This document shows, in pieces, positions 19,005 to 27,713 of a stretch of 64,000 nucleotides of DNA (its first letter is position 1; the number at the start of each line of letters is the position of its first letter). The translations under genes were made by a program, and so were the position numbers. The notes under the pieces were generated by a model, which searched no databases, was not told the DNA's origin, and saw nothing but the letters and a program-made list of their open reading frames with translations. The DNA is from Pseudomonas psychrophila (lineage in GTDB: Bacteria; Pseudomonadota; Gammaproteobacteria; Pseudomonadales; Pseudomonadaceae): the NCBI RefSeq assembly GCF_001043005.1, contig NZ_JYKZ01000010.1, positions 110,323 through 174,322 on the forward strand, given 5' to 3'.

Positions 19005-20567
19005 TTACAGGTGAATGGCGCCCATATCCAGTCGGCCGCGGTCATTGTCACCGTAATCGCCTCTCGGCGGTACATGATGAACTTTAACGACCTGTTCGCC
19101 CTGCAGTGTTTCAAGGTGGATATCGAAGCCCCACAAGCGGTGCAGATGTTTCAGGACCTCGTCGGTTGAGTCGCCCAAAGGTTTGCGGTCATGTTGCTGG
19201 TGGCGCAGGGTCAGGGAGCGGTCGCCACGACGGTCGATACTCCAGATTTGAATGTTGGGTTCACGATTGCCCAGGTTGTACTGAGCGGCCAGGGTTTCAC
19301 GAATGATGCGGTAACCGTTTTCGTCGTGAATGGCGGGCACCAGCAAGTCGTCCTTTTGATCGTCGTCCATGATGCTGAACAACTTCAGGTCACGGATTAC
19401 TTTGGGTGACAGGTATTGCAGGATAAAACTCTCGTCCTTGAAGCTGCTCATGGCAAATTTGATGCTTGATAGCCAATCGCTGCCGGCCAGGTCGGGGAAC
19501 CAGTAACGGTCCTCATCGGTAGGGTGTTCACAAATGCGCCGGATGTCGCAATACATTGCAAACCCCAGTGCGTAGGGGTTGATGCCGCTGTAGTAAGGGC
19601 TGTCAAAGCCGGGTTGGAACACCACGCTGGTGTGGGAAATGAGGAACTCCATCATGAAGCCTTCGGTCACCAGGCCTTCGTCGTAAAGATCGTTCATCAA
19701 GGTGTAGTGCCAGAAGGTCGCCCACCCCTCGTTCATCACCTGCGTTTGCCGTTGTGGGTAAAAGTACTGTGCAATCTTGCGCACGATACGTACAACTTCG
19801 CGTTGCCAGGGTTCGAGCAGTGGAGCGTGTTTCTCAATAAAGTACAGGATGTTTTCCTGAGGCTCGTCGGGGAAGCGGGCATTATCCTTTTCGCTAAGTT
19901 TGTCTGCACTTTTAGGGATGGTGCGCCACAGATCGTTAATCTGCTTTTGCAGATGCTCTTCACGCTCTTTTTGGCGGCGGCGTTCCTCTTCGGCGGAGAT
20001 CGGGTCGGGTCGTTTGTAACGGTCCACACCGTAGTTCATCAAGGCATGGCAAGAGTCGAGCAGGTCTTCAACCGCATCAATGCCGTGGCGCTCTTCGCAT
20101 TGCATGATGTACTGCTTGGCAAACACCAGATAATCGATTATCGAGCTGGCGTCCGTCCAGGTACGAAACAGGTAGTTGCCCTTGAAAAAGCTGTTATGCC
20201 CATAGCAGGCATGGGCCACTACCAGTGCTTGCATGCAGATGGTGTTTTCTTCCATCAGATAAGCGATGCAAGGGTCAGAGTTGATGACGATTTCGTAGGC
20301 CAGCCCCATCTGGCCACGGCTGTAGGATTTTTCAGTGCTCAAAAAGTGTTTGCCATAGGACCAGTGGTGATAACCCAGCGGCATGCCCACAGACGCGTAG
20401 GCGTCCATCATTTGTTCGGCCGTAATGACTTCGATCTGGTTGGGATAGGTATCCAGCGCATAGCGCTCGGCCAGGCGGCCGATTTCACGGTCGTACGCCT
20501 GGATCAGGTCAAAGGTCCACTCTGAACCAGTGGAGATGGGTTGGCGTTTATTCTCTTTGGCGGTCAT
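19005..20567 (-). CDS. SpoVR/YcgB family protein
   Basis: 520 residues. Soluble and Tyr/Trp-rich, with YASVGMPLGYHHWSYGKHFL and MNEGWATFWHYTLMNDLYDE, the conserved blocks of the SpoVR family. Biochemical function is unknown. The family takes its name from a Bacillus spore cortex gene and in gamma-proteobacteria is linked to stress and stationary phase. It overlaps the stop of the yeaH-like gene by four bases (ATGA), so the two are translated together. Confidence 0.93.
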   Translation of the reverse strand: MTAKENKRQPISTGSEWTFDLIQAYDREIGRLAERYALDTYPNQIEVITAEQMMDAYASVGMPLGYHHWSYGKHFLSTEKSYSRGQMGLAYEIVINSDPCIAYLMEENTICMQALVVAHACYGHNSFFKGNYLFRTWTDASSIIDYLVFAKQYIMQCEERHGIDAVEDLLDSCHALMNYGVDRYKRPDPISAEEERRRQKEREEHLQKQINDLWRTIPKSADKLSEKDNARFPDEPQENILYFIEKHAPLLEPWQREVVRIVRKIAQYFYPQRQTQVMNEGWATFWHYTLMNDLYDEGLVTEGFMMEFLISHTSVVFQPGFDSPYYSGINPYALGFAMYCDIRRICEHPTDEDRYWFPDLAGSDWLSSIKFAMSSFKDESFILQYLSPKVIRDLKLFSIMDDDQKDDLLVPAIHDENGYRIIRETLAAQYNLGNREPNIQIWSIDRRGDRSLTLRHQQHDRKPLGDSTDEVLKHLHRLWGFDIHLETLQGEQVVKVHHVPPRGDYGDNDRGRLDMGAIHL

Positions 20568-21838
20568 GTCACTAACCTGCGCTGGAAGAGTTCACGGAAG
20601 ACCGGATAAATATCGCCGGCCGAGACCAGTTGTTGCTGTGCGAAGGTGTCAGAAAACGCCTCGCTGATGCGCTCATATTCGTACCACAAGGCCTGATGTT
20701 CACGCGGTGTAATTTCTACATAAGTGTAGTACTGCACGAACGGCATGATCTGGTTGATCAGAATGTCGCGGCAAATGGGTGAGTCGTCATTCCAGTTGTC
20801 CCCGTCAGACGCTTGCGCTGCATAAATATTCCACTCATTGGTGGGGTAGCGCTCGGCCATGATTTCCTGCATCAGTTTGAGTGCGCTTGAGACGATGGTG
20901 CCGCCGGTTTCCCTTGAATAGAAAAACTCCTCCTCATCCACTTCGCGTGCACTGGTGTGATGGCGAATAAACACTACATCGATCTTGTCGTAGTTCCGCT
21001 TCAGGAACAGGTACAGCAAGATGAAAAAACGTTTGGCGATGTCTTTCGTGGCTTGGGTCATGGAGCCAGAAACGTCCATCAGGCAGAACATGACGGCCTT
21101 GGAGCTGGGGTTGGGTTGCTTGACCAGCAGGTTGTACTTGAGGTCAAAGGTGTCGAGGAAGGGCACGCGGTGAATACGTGCGCTAAGTTTCTCGATTTCG
21201 GCCTCCAGGGCTTTGATATCGCCGAAATTATCGGGTTCTTCGCGTTTTAGCCGCTCCAGTTCGGCTTTGGCTTCCCTGAGTTTTGCCCGGCTGCTGCCAG
21301 ACAGGGCAATGCGCCGTGCGTGAGCTGAGCGCAGGGTACGGATGATGTTGATGCGAGACGGGTTGCCCTCGTTACTGATACCGGCGCGCACCGTTTTAAA
21401 GGTGTCAGTTCCGGTCAGGTTGCGTTTGACCAGATTGGGCAGTTCAAGGTCTTCGAACATGAATTCGAGGAACTCTTCCTGAGTGATCTGGAACACAAAC
21501 TCATCCATGCCTTCGCCGGAGTTGCCAGCCTTGCCTGGACCTCCGCCAGCTCCTGCTCCGCCTTGAGGCCGGGCAATGTGTTCGCCGCTGGTGAACTCCT
21601 TATTGCCAGGGTGAACAACGGTTTGCTTGCCACCGCGCCCATGGTGCAGTACCGGCTCATCGATATCGCGGCCGGGGATGCTGATTTGCTCGCCATGTTC
21701 CATGTCAGTAATGGAGCGGCGGCCCACGGCTTCTTCTACGGCCTTTTTGATGTGGTCACGGTAACGCCGCAGAAAGCGCTGACGGTTCACCGTGCTTTTG
21801 TTCTTGCCATTGAGGCGTCGGTCGATCACATAGCTCAT
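20564..21838 (-). CDS. YeaH/YhbH family protein (DUF444)
   Basis: 424 residues. It starts MSYVIDRRLNGKNKSTVNRQ, the family signature, and has a glycine-rich stretch near residues 80-110. The C-terminal half contains a von Willebrand A-like MIDAS motif (CLMDVSGSMTQATKD). The family always travels with PrkA and SpoVR; in E. coli the YeaG/YeaH pair affects nitrogen-starvation and acid responses. It is the middle gene of the leftward prkA-yeaH-spoVR unit. It is separated from prkA by 102 bp containing an inverted repeat, and is coupled to spoVR. Confidence 0.93.
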   Translation of the reverse strand: MSYVIDRRLNGKNKSTVNRQRFLRRYRDHIKKAVEEAVGRRSITDMEHGEQISIPGRDIDEPVLHHGRGGKQTVVHPGNKEFTSGEHIARPQGGAGAGGGPGKAGNSGEGMDEFVFQITQEEFLEFMFEDLELPNLVKRNLTGTDTFKTVRAGISNEGNPSRINIIRTLRSAHARRIALSGSSRAKLREAKAELERLKREEPDNFGDIKALEAEIEKLSARIHRVPFLDTFDLKYNLLVKQPNPSSKAVMFCLMDVSGSMTQATKDIAKRFFILLYLFLKRNYDKIDVVFIRHHTSAREVDEEEFFYSRETGGTIVSSALKLMQEIMAERYPTNEWNIYAAQASDGDNWNDDSPICRDILINQIMPFVQYYTYVEITPREHQALWYEYERISEAFSDTFAQQQLVSAGDIYPVFRELFQRRLVT

Positions 21839-21872
21839 TAGGCCCTCCGGGCAGCTTCAAGTTGTGAGCTGC

Positions 21873-21917
21873 AAGCTGCAAGTCCAGGCAATTGCGTGTG
21901 CCTGGTTCTTGCAGCTT
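21873..21917. repeat. Inverted repeat between prkA and the yeaH-like gene
   Basis: AAGCTGCAAGTCCAGGCA (21873-21890) is mirrored by an arm at 21899-21917 with one extra base. Flanking sequence repeats the AGCTTGAGGCTTGAGGCT theme. The T-run is absent, so it looks like an intergenic repeat that may stabilise prkA mRNA or reduce read-through rather than a standard terminator. Confidence 0.6.
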
Positions 21918-21940
21918 GAGGCTTGAGGCTTACAGCTGCC

Positions 21941-23863
21941 TCACTGCGACTTGCGGACTCGCAGGTACCACTCGGAGAGCAGCCGTACTTGTTTGTCGGT
22001 ATAGCCGCGTTCGACCATTCGAGTGACGAAGTCGTTGTGTTTTTGTTGGTCCTCTTTGCTCGCCTTGGCGTTGAAACTGATAACCGGCAGCAGGTCCTCG
22101 GTGTTGGAGAACATTTTCTTCTCGATCACTACGCGTAGCTTCTCGTAGCTGAGCCAGGTAGGGTTTTTGCCGTTGTTGTTGGCGCGGGCTCGCAGCACGA
22201 AGTTGACGATTTCGTTGCGGAAATCTTTCGGGTTGCTGATACCCGCCGGTTTTTCGATTTTTTCCAGCTCCTCGTTGAGGGCTACACGATTGAGGATTTC
22301 GCCGGTTTCCGGATCGCGGTATTCCTGATCCTGAATCCAGAAGTCTGCGTACAGCACGTAGCGATCGAAGATGTTTTGTCCGTATTCGCTGTAGGACTCC
22401 AGGTAAGCCGTCTGGATTTCCTTGCCGATAAACTCGATGTAGCGCGGTGCCAAGTATTCCTTGAGGAAGCGTAGGTAGCGCTCACGGGTTTCGGCCTGGA
22501 ACTGTTCCTGTTCGATCTGTTGTTCGAGCACGTAGAGCAGGTGAACTGGGTTTGCGGCAATTTCGTGCGGGTCAAAGTTGAACACCTTGGACAGGATTTT
22601 GAACGCGAATCGGGTCGAAAGACCGTTCATGCCTTCGTCGACACCCGCGTTGTCCCGGTACTCCTGAATAGATTTGGCTTTTGGATCGGTGTCCTTGAGG
22701 TTCTCGCCGTCATACACCCTCATCTTGGAGTAGATGTTGGAGTTTTCTGGTTCTTTGAGACGTGAGAGGACAGTGAACTGGGCCAGCATTTTCAAGGTGT
22801 CGGGTGCGCAATGGGCCTTGGCCAGTGAGCTGTTGAACAGCAGTTTGTCGTAGATCTTCACTTCGTCACTGACGCGCAGGCAGTAAGGGACCTTGACGAT
22901 GTAGATGCGGTCGATAAACGCTTCGTTGTTCTTGTTGTTGCGGAAGGTGTGCCACTCCGATTCGTTGGAGTGGGCCAGCAGGATGCCGGTAAACGGAATC
23001 GCCCCCAGGCCTTCGGTACTGTTGTAGTTGCCCTCTTGAGTGGCAGTCAGTAATGGGTGCAGCACCTTTATCGGTGCCTTGAACATCTCCACGAACTCCA
23101 TCAGGCCCTGGTTGGACCGGCACAGCGCGCCCGAGTAACTGTAGGCGTCGGCGTCGTTCTGGGGGAATTCTTCCAGTTTTCGAATATCAACCTTGCCGAC
23201 CAGAGCTGAGATGTCCTGGTTGTTTTCGTCGCCGGGTTCGGTTTTGGCGACCCCGATCTGGTTGAGAATCGAGGGGTAGAGTTTGACCACCCGGAACTGG
23301 CTGATGTCACCACCAAATTCGGCCAGACGCTTGGTGGCCCACGGCGACATGATGGTGCTCAAGTAGCGTTTCGGGATGCCGAAGTCTTCTTCGAGGATCG
23401 CACCATCTTCGGTGGCGTTGAACAGGCCCAAAGGCGACTCAAAGACCGGTGAGCCCTTGATCGCGTAGAAAGGTACCTTCTCGATCAGTTGTTTGAGCTT
23501 TTCGGCAAGGGATGACTTGCCGCCCCCGACGGGACCCAGCAGGTAGAGGATTTGTTTCTTCTCTTCCAGGCCCTGCGCGGCATGGCGGAAGTAAGAGACG
23601 ATCTGGTCAATGCATTCTTCCATTCCATGGAAGTCTTCGAAGGCCGGATAACGACGAATCACCTTGTTGGAGAAGATTCGTGACAGACGAGAGTCGTTTG
23701 AGGTGTCCAGCAGTTCCGGTTCACCAATGGCCAGCAGTAGCCTTTCAGCAGCAGAGGCATAAGTGCTCTTGTCTTGCTTGCACAACTCCAGATACTCCTG
23801 GAGCGTGAGCTCTTCCTGGCGTGTGGATTCAAAGCGTTGTTGGAAGTGGCTAAAAATACTCAT
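21941..23863 (-). CDS. prkA: PrkA/YeaG family serine protein kinase
   Basis: 640 residues from the ATG at 23863, which has GAGGTGA just upstream; the frame extends 20 codons further but without a binding site. The N-terminal AAA-type ATPase domain has a Walker A site (LGPVGGGKSSLAEKL, about residues 104-118). The C-terminal half is the PrkA kinase-like region. It heads the prkA-yeaH-spoVR unit. The E. coli homologue YeaG acts in sustained nitrogen starvation. In other bacteria PrkA has been reported as a protein kinase or an AAA protease, so the exact activity is open. Confidence 0.94.
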   Translation of the reverse strand: MSIFSHFQQRFESTRQEELTLQEYLELCKQDKSTYASAAERLLLAIGEPELLDTSNDSRLSRIFSNKVIRRYPAFEDFHGMEECIDQIVSYFRHAAQGLEEKKQILYLLGPVGGGKSSLAEKLKQLIEKVPFYAIKGSPVFESPLGLFNATEDGAILEEDFGIPKRYLSTIMSPWATKRLAEFGGDISQFRVVKLYPSILNQIGVAKTEPGDENNQDISALVGKVDIRKLEEFPQNDADAYSYSGALCRSNQGLMEFVEMFKAPIKVLHPLLTATQEGNYNSTEGLGAIPFTGILLAHSNESEWHTFRNNKNNEAFIDRIYIVKVPYCLRVSDEVKIYDKLLFNSSLAKAHCAPDTLKMLAQFTVLSRLKEPENSNIYSKMRVYDGENLKDTDPKAKSIQEYRDNAGVDEGMNGLSTRFAFKILSKVFNFDPHEIAANPVHLLYVLEQQIEQEQFQAETRERYLRFLKEYLAPRYIEFIGKEIQTAYLESYSEYGQNIFDRYVLYADFWIQDQEYRDPETGEILNRVALNEELEKIEKPAGISNPKDFRNEIVNFVLRARANNNGKNPTWLSYEKLRVVIEKKMFSNTEDLLPVISFNAKASKEDQQKHNDFVTRMVERGYTDKQVRLLSEWYLRVRKSQ

Positions 23864-24162
23864 GACGTCACCTCGCTCGATACGTGGAGTCGGCGATAGA
23901 TCGGTCAGTTCGAGTGCTGGCATGCAGCAGCATTTCAGCTGCTGTGTACCCCCCAGGACACCATCAAGGTGGCTAAGCCCTTGAAGTTACTACCGATGAT
24001 CCATTCGCCGGTGTACCGGCTCTCCCCAGATTTGGATGGCCTGAGGTAAAGGATAGTTGGTAATCCGGGAGGTCAAGGCGAGATGCATGAATTGTTGCGC
24101 CAGACCGTTGGTCAGGCAGGGCGCCAGCCCTCTGATCACGGGGGCTAGCGCTGAAAAAAATA
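23864..24162. other. Intergenic region upstream of prkA
   Basis: About 300 bp without a supported gene. It must hold the prkA promoter. A near-perfect inverted repeat (GCGCCAGCCC at 24121-24130, GGGCTAGCGC at 24142-24151) lies 11 bp beyond the glpE stop and may cap the glpE transcript, but it has no T-run in that direction. Short overlapping frames here are not convincing. Confidence 0.5.
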
Positions 24163-24492
24163 TTATTCGGCAGTGCTCTGGGCCGTTTCGTTCGGATAAG
24201 TTGCGCGCCACAGTTCGAAGCCGCCATCCAGGCTGTAGACCTCGCTGAAACCCTGACTCACCAAATACGCCGCGGCGCTTTGGCTGGAATTGCCGTGATA
24301 GCAGGCAACGATCAGTGGGGCGTCAAGGTCGGCGTTGGCAATGAAATCATGCAGAGAGTGATTGTCCAGGTGCTTCGCGCCGCTGATATGGCTGGCGGCA
24401 AAGGCCTGTGGGTCACGCACATCAACAACGACGGCGCCTTGTTCACGCAAGGCCTGGGCCTGCTCTGGCGGGATACGTTTGAATTCGGTCAT
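24163..24492 (-). CDS. glpE: Thiosulfate sulfurtransferase GlpE (single rhodanese domain)
   Basis: 109 residues from the ATG at 24492; a longer frame upstream is apaH read in another frame. A single rhodanese domain with the active-site loop VACYHGNSSQSAA, catalytic Cys at about residue 65, and DVRDPQAFAASHI in the N-terminal half. It transfers sulfur from thiosulfate to cyanide or thioredoxin-type acceptors. It is the last member of the leftward lptD-to-apaH run, 32 bp after apaH. Confidence 0.94.
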   Translation of the reverse strand: MTEFKRIPPEQAQALREQGAVVVDVRDPQAFAASHISGAKHLDNHSLHDFIANADLDAPLIVACYHGNSSQSAAAYLVSQGFSEVYSLDGGFELWRATYPNETAQSTAE

Positions 24493-24524
24493 GGGAGATT
24501 CCTGTGGCCTGACAGCGGGCGCGG

Positions 24525-25406
24525 TTAGCCGGCGCCCAAGGGTTGGGAAGGTGGGGCGGTTTGCAGTGCGAGGGAGGGTGCCGCAATGGCCGGGTCGTCG
24601 CAATCGCAGATCAGACGCTGATCGGTATCGACATTGAGGAGGGTCATGGCCCCGCCCCAGACACAGCCAGTATCGAGTGCGAAGATGCCAGGCTCCTTGC
24701 AGTTGCCTTCCAGCGCTGCCCAATGCCCAAAGATGATCTTGAGCCCTTGGGTTTTGCGTTCGTTATAACTGAACCATGGCGCGTAGCCTGGAGGTGCGCT
24801 GCCGATGCCTTCTTTGCTTTTGAGGTCGAGCTTGCCTTCTCGGGTACAAAAACGCATGCGGGTAAAATAGTTGGTGATCACCCGCAGGCGGGTGACGCCA
24901 GTCAGTTCGTTGTCCCACTTGGCAGGGTCGTTGCCGTACATACCGTCCAGGTAAGGGCCGATGAGGTTGTCATCGCGCAAAGCATGTTCGACTTCACTGG
25001 CGCACTTTAGGGCTTTTTTCAGAGTCCACTGCGGCGGTATTCCTGCATGCACCAGTGCAATGTTGCGCTCGGCATCGTGGTGCAGCAAAGGTTGCTGGCG
25101 CAACCAGTTGAGCAGCTCATCGCAATCGGGAGCCAGGAGAATTTCACGCAGGGTATCGCCTTTTTTCAGGCGCTCGGCGTTGTGGCCCACGGCCAGCAGG
25201 TGCAGGTCATGGTTGCCCAGCACGCACACCAGTGATTCTCGCATGCGGTACAAAAAGCGCAGGGTTTCCAGCGATTCCGGGCCGCGGTTGACCAGATCGC
25301 CTACCAGCCAGAGCTTGTCTTTACCGGGGTCGAAGGCTACACGTTCGAGCAGGCGTTTGAGAGGCGTCAAGCAGCCTTGCAGGTCGCCAACGGCATACAC
25401 CGCCAT
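24525..25406 (-). CDS. apaH: Symmetrical bis(5'-nucleosyl)-tetraphosphatase ApaH
   Basis: 293 residues. It hydrolyses Ap4A and related caps to two ADP. Metallophosphatase motifs are visible: VGDLQGC at the start, WLVGDLVNRGPESLETLRF, VLGNHDLHLLA and FGHWAAL. Its ATG overlaps the apaG stop (ATGA). In Pseudomonas, apaH loss raises Ap4A and affects biofilm formation and virulence factors. Confidence 0.97.
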   Translation of the reverse strand: MAVYAVGDLQGCLTPLKRLLERVAFDPGKDKLWLVGDLVNRGPESLETLRFLYRMRESLVCVLGNHDLHLLAVGHNAERLKKGDTLREILLAPDCDELLNWLRQQPLLHHDAERNIALVHAGIPPQWTLKKALKCASEVEHALRDDNLIGPYLDGMYGNDPAKWDNELTGVTRLRVITNYFTRMRFCTREGKLDLKSKEGIGSAPPGYAPWFSYNERKTQGLKIIFGHWAALEGNCKEPGIFALDTGCVWGGAMTLLNVDTDQRLICDCDDPAIAAPSLALQTAPPSQPLGAG

Positions 25407-25786
25407 CAGTGCAGGGCCCCGGGTACCGCAAGGCGGAAGGGGGCAATGACGGCTTTGAATTCATGACCGTCTTCAGCGTGCATCAGGTAGCTGCCTTGCA
25501 TGGTGCCGACTTTGGTCGTGATGACCGAGCCGCTGCTGTAGGAGTGTTCGCTGCCAGGTTCGATCGTGGGCTGTAAGCCCACAACACCTGCACCACGAAC
25601 TTCTTCAACATGGCCATCGCCGTCGGTGATTACCCAGTGCCGGGACAATAGTTTTGCGGGTATTGAGCCGTTATTACGCACCGTGATGGTGTAGGCAAAG
25701 GCAAAACGCTGATGTTCAGGCTGCGATTGTTCTGGCAGGTAACGCGTGACGACGCTGACGTCGACCAGGTAGCGGGGATCGTGCAT
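25406..25786 (-). CDS. apaG: ApaG protein (Co2+/Mg2+ efflux-associated)
   Basis: 126 residues from the ATG at 25786, the usual length; a longer frame adds ten residues not found in the family. The fibronectin-III-like ApaG fold is marked by FAFAYTITVRNNGS and the closing GTMQGSYLM...FRLAVPGALH. Its biochemical role is not settled. It is coupled to apaH by a 4-base overlap. Confidence 0.95.
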   Translation of the reverse strand: MHDPRYLVDVSVVTRYLPEQSQPEHQRFAFAYTITVRNNGSIPAKLLSRHWVITDGDGHVEEVRGAGVVGLQPTIEPGSEHSYSSGSVITTKVGTMQGSYLMHAEDGHEFKAVIAPFRLAVPGALH

Positions 25787-25854
25787 GCGAGAGGCCTTAC
25801 TTGAAAGCGAAGACACAGTTCGGGATAAAACTGATGCCTGAGTCTAGGCCAAAC

Positions 25855-25900
25855 AACGGGTACTAGGCCAGACGTGGCGTCTGGCAAGGTACCCGTTTTT
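25855..25900. terminator. Long hairpin between rsmA and apaG
   Basis: Outer arms AACGGGTAC (25855-25863) and GTACCCGTT (25889-25897) enclose an inner perfect stem CCAGACG/CGTCTGG. The plus side ends in TTTTT; the minus side, which is the coding direction here, continues into GTTGTTT. It lies nine bases after the rsmA stop and may separate rsmA from apaG-apaH transcripts or attenuate between them. Confidence 0.65.
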
Positions 25901-25908
25901 CACGGCAA

Positions 25909-26727
25909 TCAGTCGGCAGCGGGCGCTACGACAGGTTGTTCGCTGAGCTTGTCGGCCAAGCGTACAAAGGCGGCAAGGTCGAGTTGCTCGGGGCGTTTGC
26001 TGCCATCGACGCCGGCGGCTTCGATTTCATCGTTGCTGAGCAAGGCTTTAAGGGTGTTGCGCAGGGTTTTGCGGCGCTGGTTGAAGGCTTCACGCACCAC
26101 GCGTTCAAGCAGTCGATGGTCCTTGGCCGGGTGTGGTAGCACTTCGTGCGGCACCAGGCGGACAATTGCCGAATCAACCTTTGGCGGCGGATTGAAGGCA
26201 CCAGGACCTACGTTGAACAGGTGTTCGACGCGGCAGTGGTACTGGACCATGATCGAAAGACGACCCCAGTCGCCACCGCCCGGGCCGGCTGCCATGCGTT
26301 CAACCACTTCTTTTTGCAGCATGAAGTGCATGTCGCGGATCAGGTCGGCGTTTTTCAGCAGGTGAAAAATCAGCGGTGTGGAGATGTTGTACGGCAGGTT
26401 GCCGACCACTCGCAGGGTGCGCGGTGCTGCGTTGAGGCTTTTGAAGTCGAACTTCAGCGCATCACCCTGGTGCAGAGTGAAGTTACTCATCCCTGCGAAT
26501 TGCCGATTGAGGATCGGGATCAAGTCTTTGTCGAGTTCCACGACGTCAAGTTGGCCACCGCTGTTGAGGATGCCTTCGGTCAGGGCGCCCTGGCCCGGGC
26601 CGATCTCCAGCAGGCGATCGTCAGCCTTGGCGTGGATGGCGCGCAGAATGCGGTCAATTACGCCAGCATCGTGCAGGAAGTTCTGGCCAAAACGCTTGCG
26701 CGCCTTGTGTTGGTATTGCTCGTTCAT
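25909..26727 (-). CDS. rsmA: 16S rRNA dimethyladenosine transferase RsmA (KsgA)
   Basis: 272 residues. It dimethylates A1518 and A1519 of 16S rRNA late in 30S assembly; loss gives kasugamycin resistance. RKRFGQNFLHD at the N terminus, the SAM site LEIGPGQGALTE and the catalytic VVGNLPYNISTPL are all present. The ATG overlaps the pdxA stop by four bases. Confidence 0.98.
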   Translation of the reverse strand: MNEQYQHKARKRFGQNFLHDAGVIDRILRAIHAKADDRLLEIGPGQGALTEGILNSGGQLDVVELDKDLIPILNRQFAGMSNFTLHQGDALKFDFKSLNAAPRTLRVVGNLPYNISTPLIFHLLKNADLIRDMHFMLQKEVVERMAAGPGGGDWGRLSIMVQYHCRVEHLFNVGPGAFNPPPKVDSAIVRLVPHEVLPHPAKDHRLLERVVREAFNQRRKTLRNTLKALLSNDEIEAAGVDGSKRPEQLDLAAFVRLADKLSEQPVVAPAAD

Positions 26728-27713
26728 ATACGGGTCTCGGCCATCTGGTAGGCGGTTTCCAGGGCGACTTGCAGGCTGCCGGTGTCGATCTTGCCGCTAC
26801 CCGCCAGATCCAGGGCGGTGCCGTGGTCGACAGAGGTGCGGATAATCGGTAAGCCCAGGGTGATGTTGACTGCGGCACCAAACCCTTTGTACTTGAGTAC
26901 GGGCAGGCCTTGGTCGTGGTACATCGCCAGCACTGCGTCGCAGTGTTCCAGATATTTTGGGGTAAACAGAGTGTCGGCAGGCAGCGGGCCACGCAGGTCC
27001 ATGCCCTCGCTGCGCAGGCGCTCCAGGGTTGGTTCGATGATATCGATTTCTTCATGGCCTAAATGCCCGCCTTCACCGGCATGGGGATTTAGCCCGCAAA
27101 CCAGGATACGCGGTTGGGCGATGCCGAATTTTTGTTGCAGGTCGGCGTACAGGATACGGGTAACCCGCATCAGTCGCTCGGGGGTGATTGCATCGCTGAC
27201 CTGACGCAGTGGCAAGTGAGTGGTTGCCAGAGCCACGCGCAGTCCGCGAGTGGCAAGCATCATCACGACTTGTTCAGTATGAGTCAGGTCGGCGAGGAAT
27301 TCGGTGTGTCCAGAAAACGGAATACCCGCTTCGTTGATCACGCCTTTATGCACAGGGGCGGTGATCATTCCTGCAAAGTCGCCACTGACGCAGCCTTGGG
27401 CCGCGCGGGTCAGGGTTTGCAGCACAAAGGCTGCGTTAGCCTTATCCAGCGTGCCAGCGGTGACGGTGGCATTTAGGGGTGTATCCCATACGTACAAACT
27501 GCCTGCAGGTGCCGGTTGCTCGGGCCAGTTGCCAGGTTCTACCGGTAGCAGGCTGACAGCCACACCGAGCTGCGCGGCCCGCTCAATGAGCAGGTCGCGG
27601 CTGGTGATGGCGATCAGGGGGTGTGGCTGGTGTTGCGAGGCGAGCAGCAGGCACAGGTCTGGACCTATGCCTGCCGGTTCACCGGGTGTGAGGGCAAAGC
27701 GCTGTGTTTTCAC
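26724..27713 (-). CDS. pdxA: 4-hydroxythreonine-4-phosphate dehydrogenase PdxA
   Basis: 329 residues, in the pyridoxal phosphate pathway. It starts LTPGEPAGIGPDLCL, with the metal-binding HxxxxHAGEGGHLG block (CGLNPHAGEGGHLGHEE) and AMYHDQGLPVLKY further on. Coupled by 4-base overlaps to surA upstream and rsmA downstream, the classic surA-pdxA-rsmA arrangement. Confidence 0.97.
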   Translation of the reverse strand: MKTQRFALTPGEPAGIGPDLCLLLASQHQPHPLIAITSRDLLIERAAQLGVAVSLLPVEPGNWPEQPAPAGSLYVWDTPLNATVTAGTLDKANAAFVLQTLTRAAQGCVSGDFAGMITAPVHKGVINEAGIPFSGHTEFLADLTHTEQVVMMLATRGLRVALATTHLPLRQVSDAITPERLMRVTRILYADLQQKFGIAQPRILVCGLNPHAGEGGHLGHEEIDIIEPTLERLRSEGMDLRGPLPADTLFTPKYLEHCDAVLAMYHDQGLPVLKYKGFGAAVNITLGLPIIRTSVDHGTALDLAGSGKIDTGSLQVALETAYQMAETRI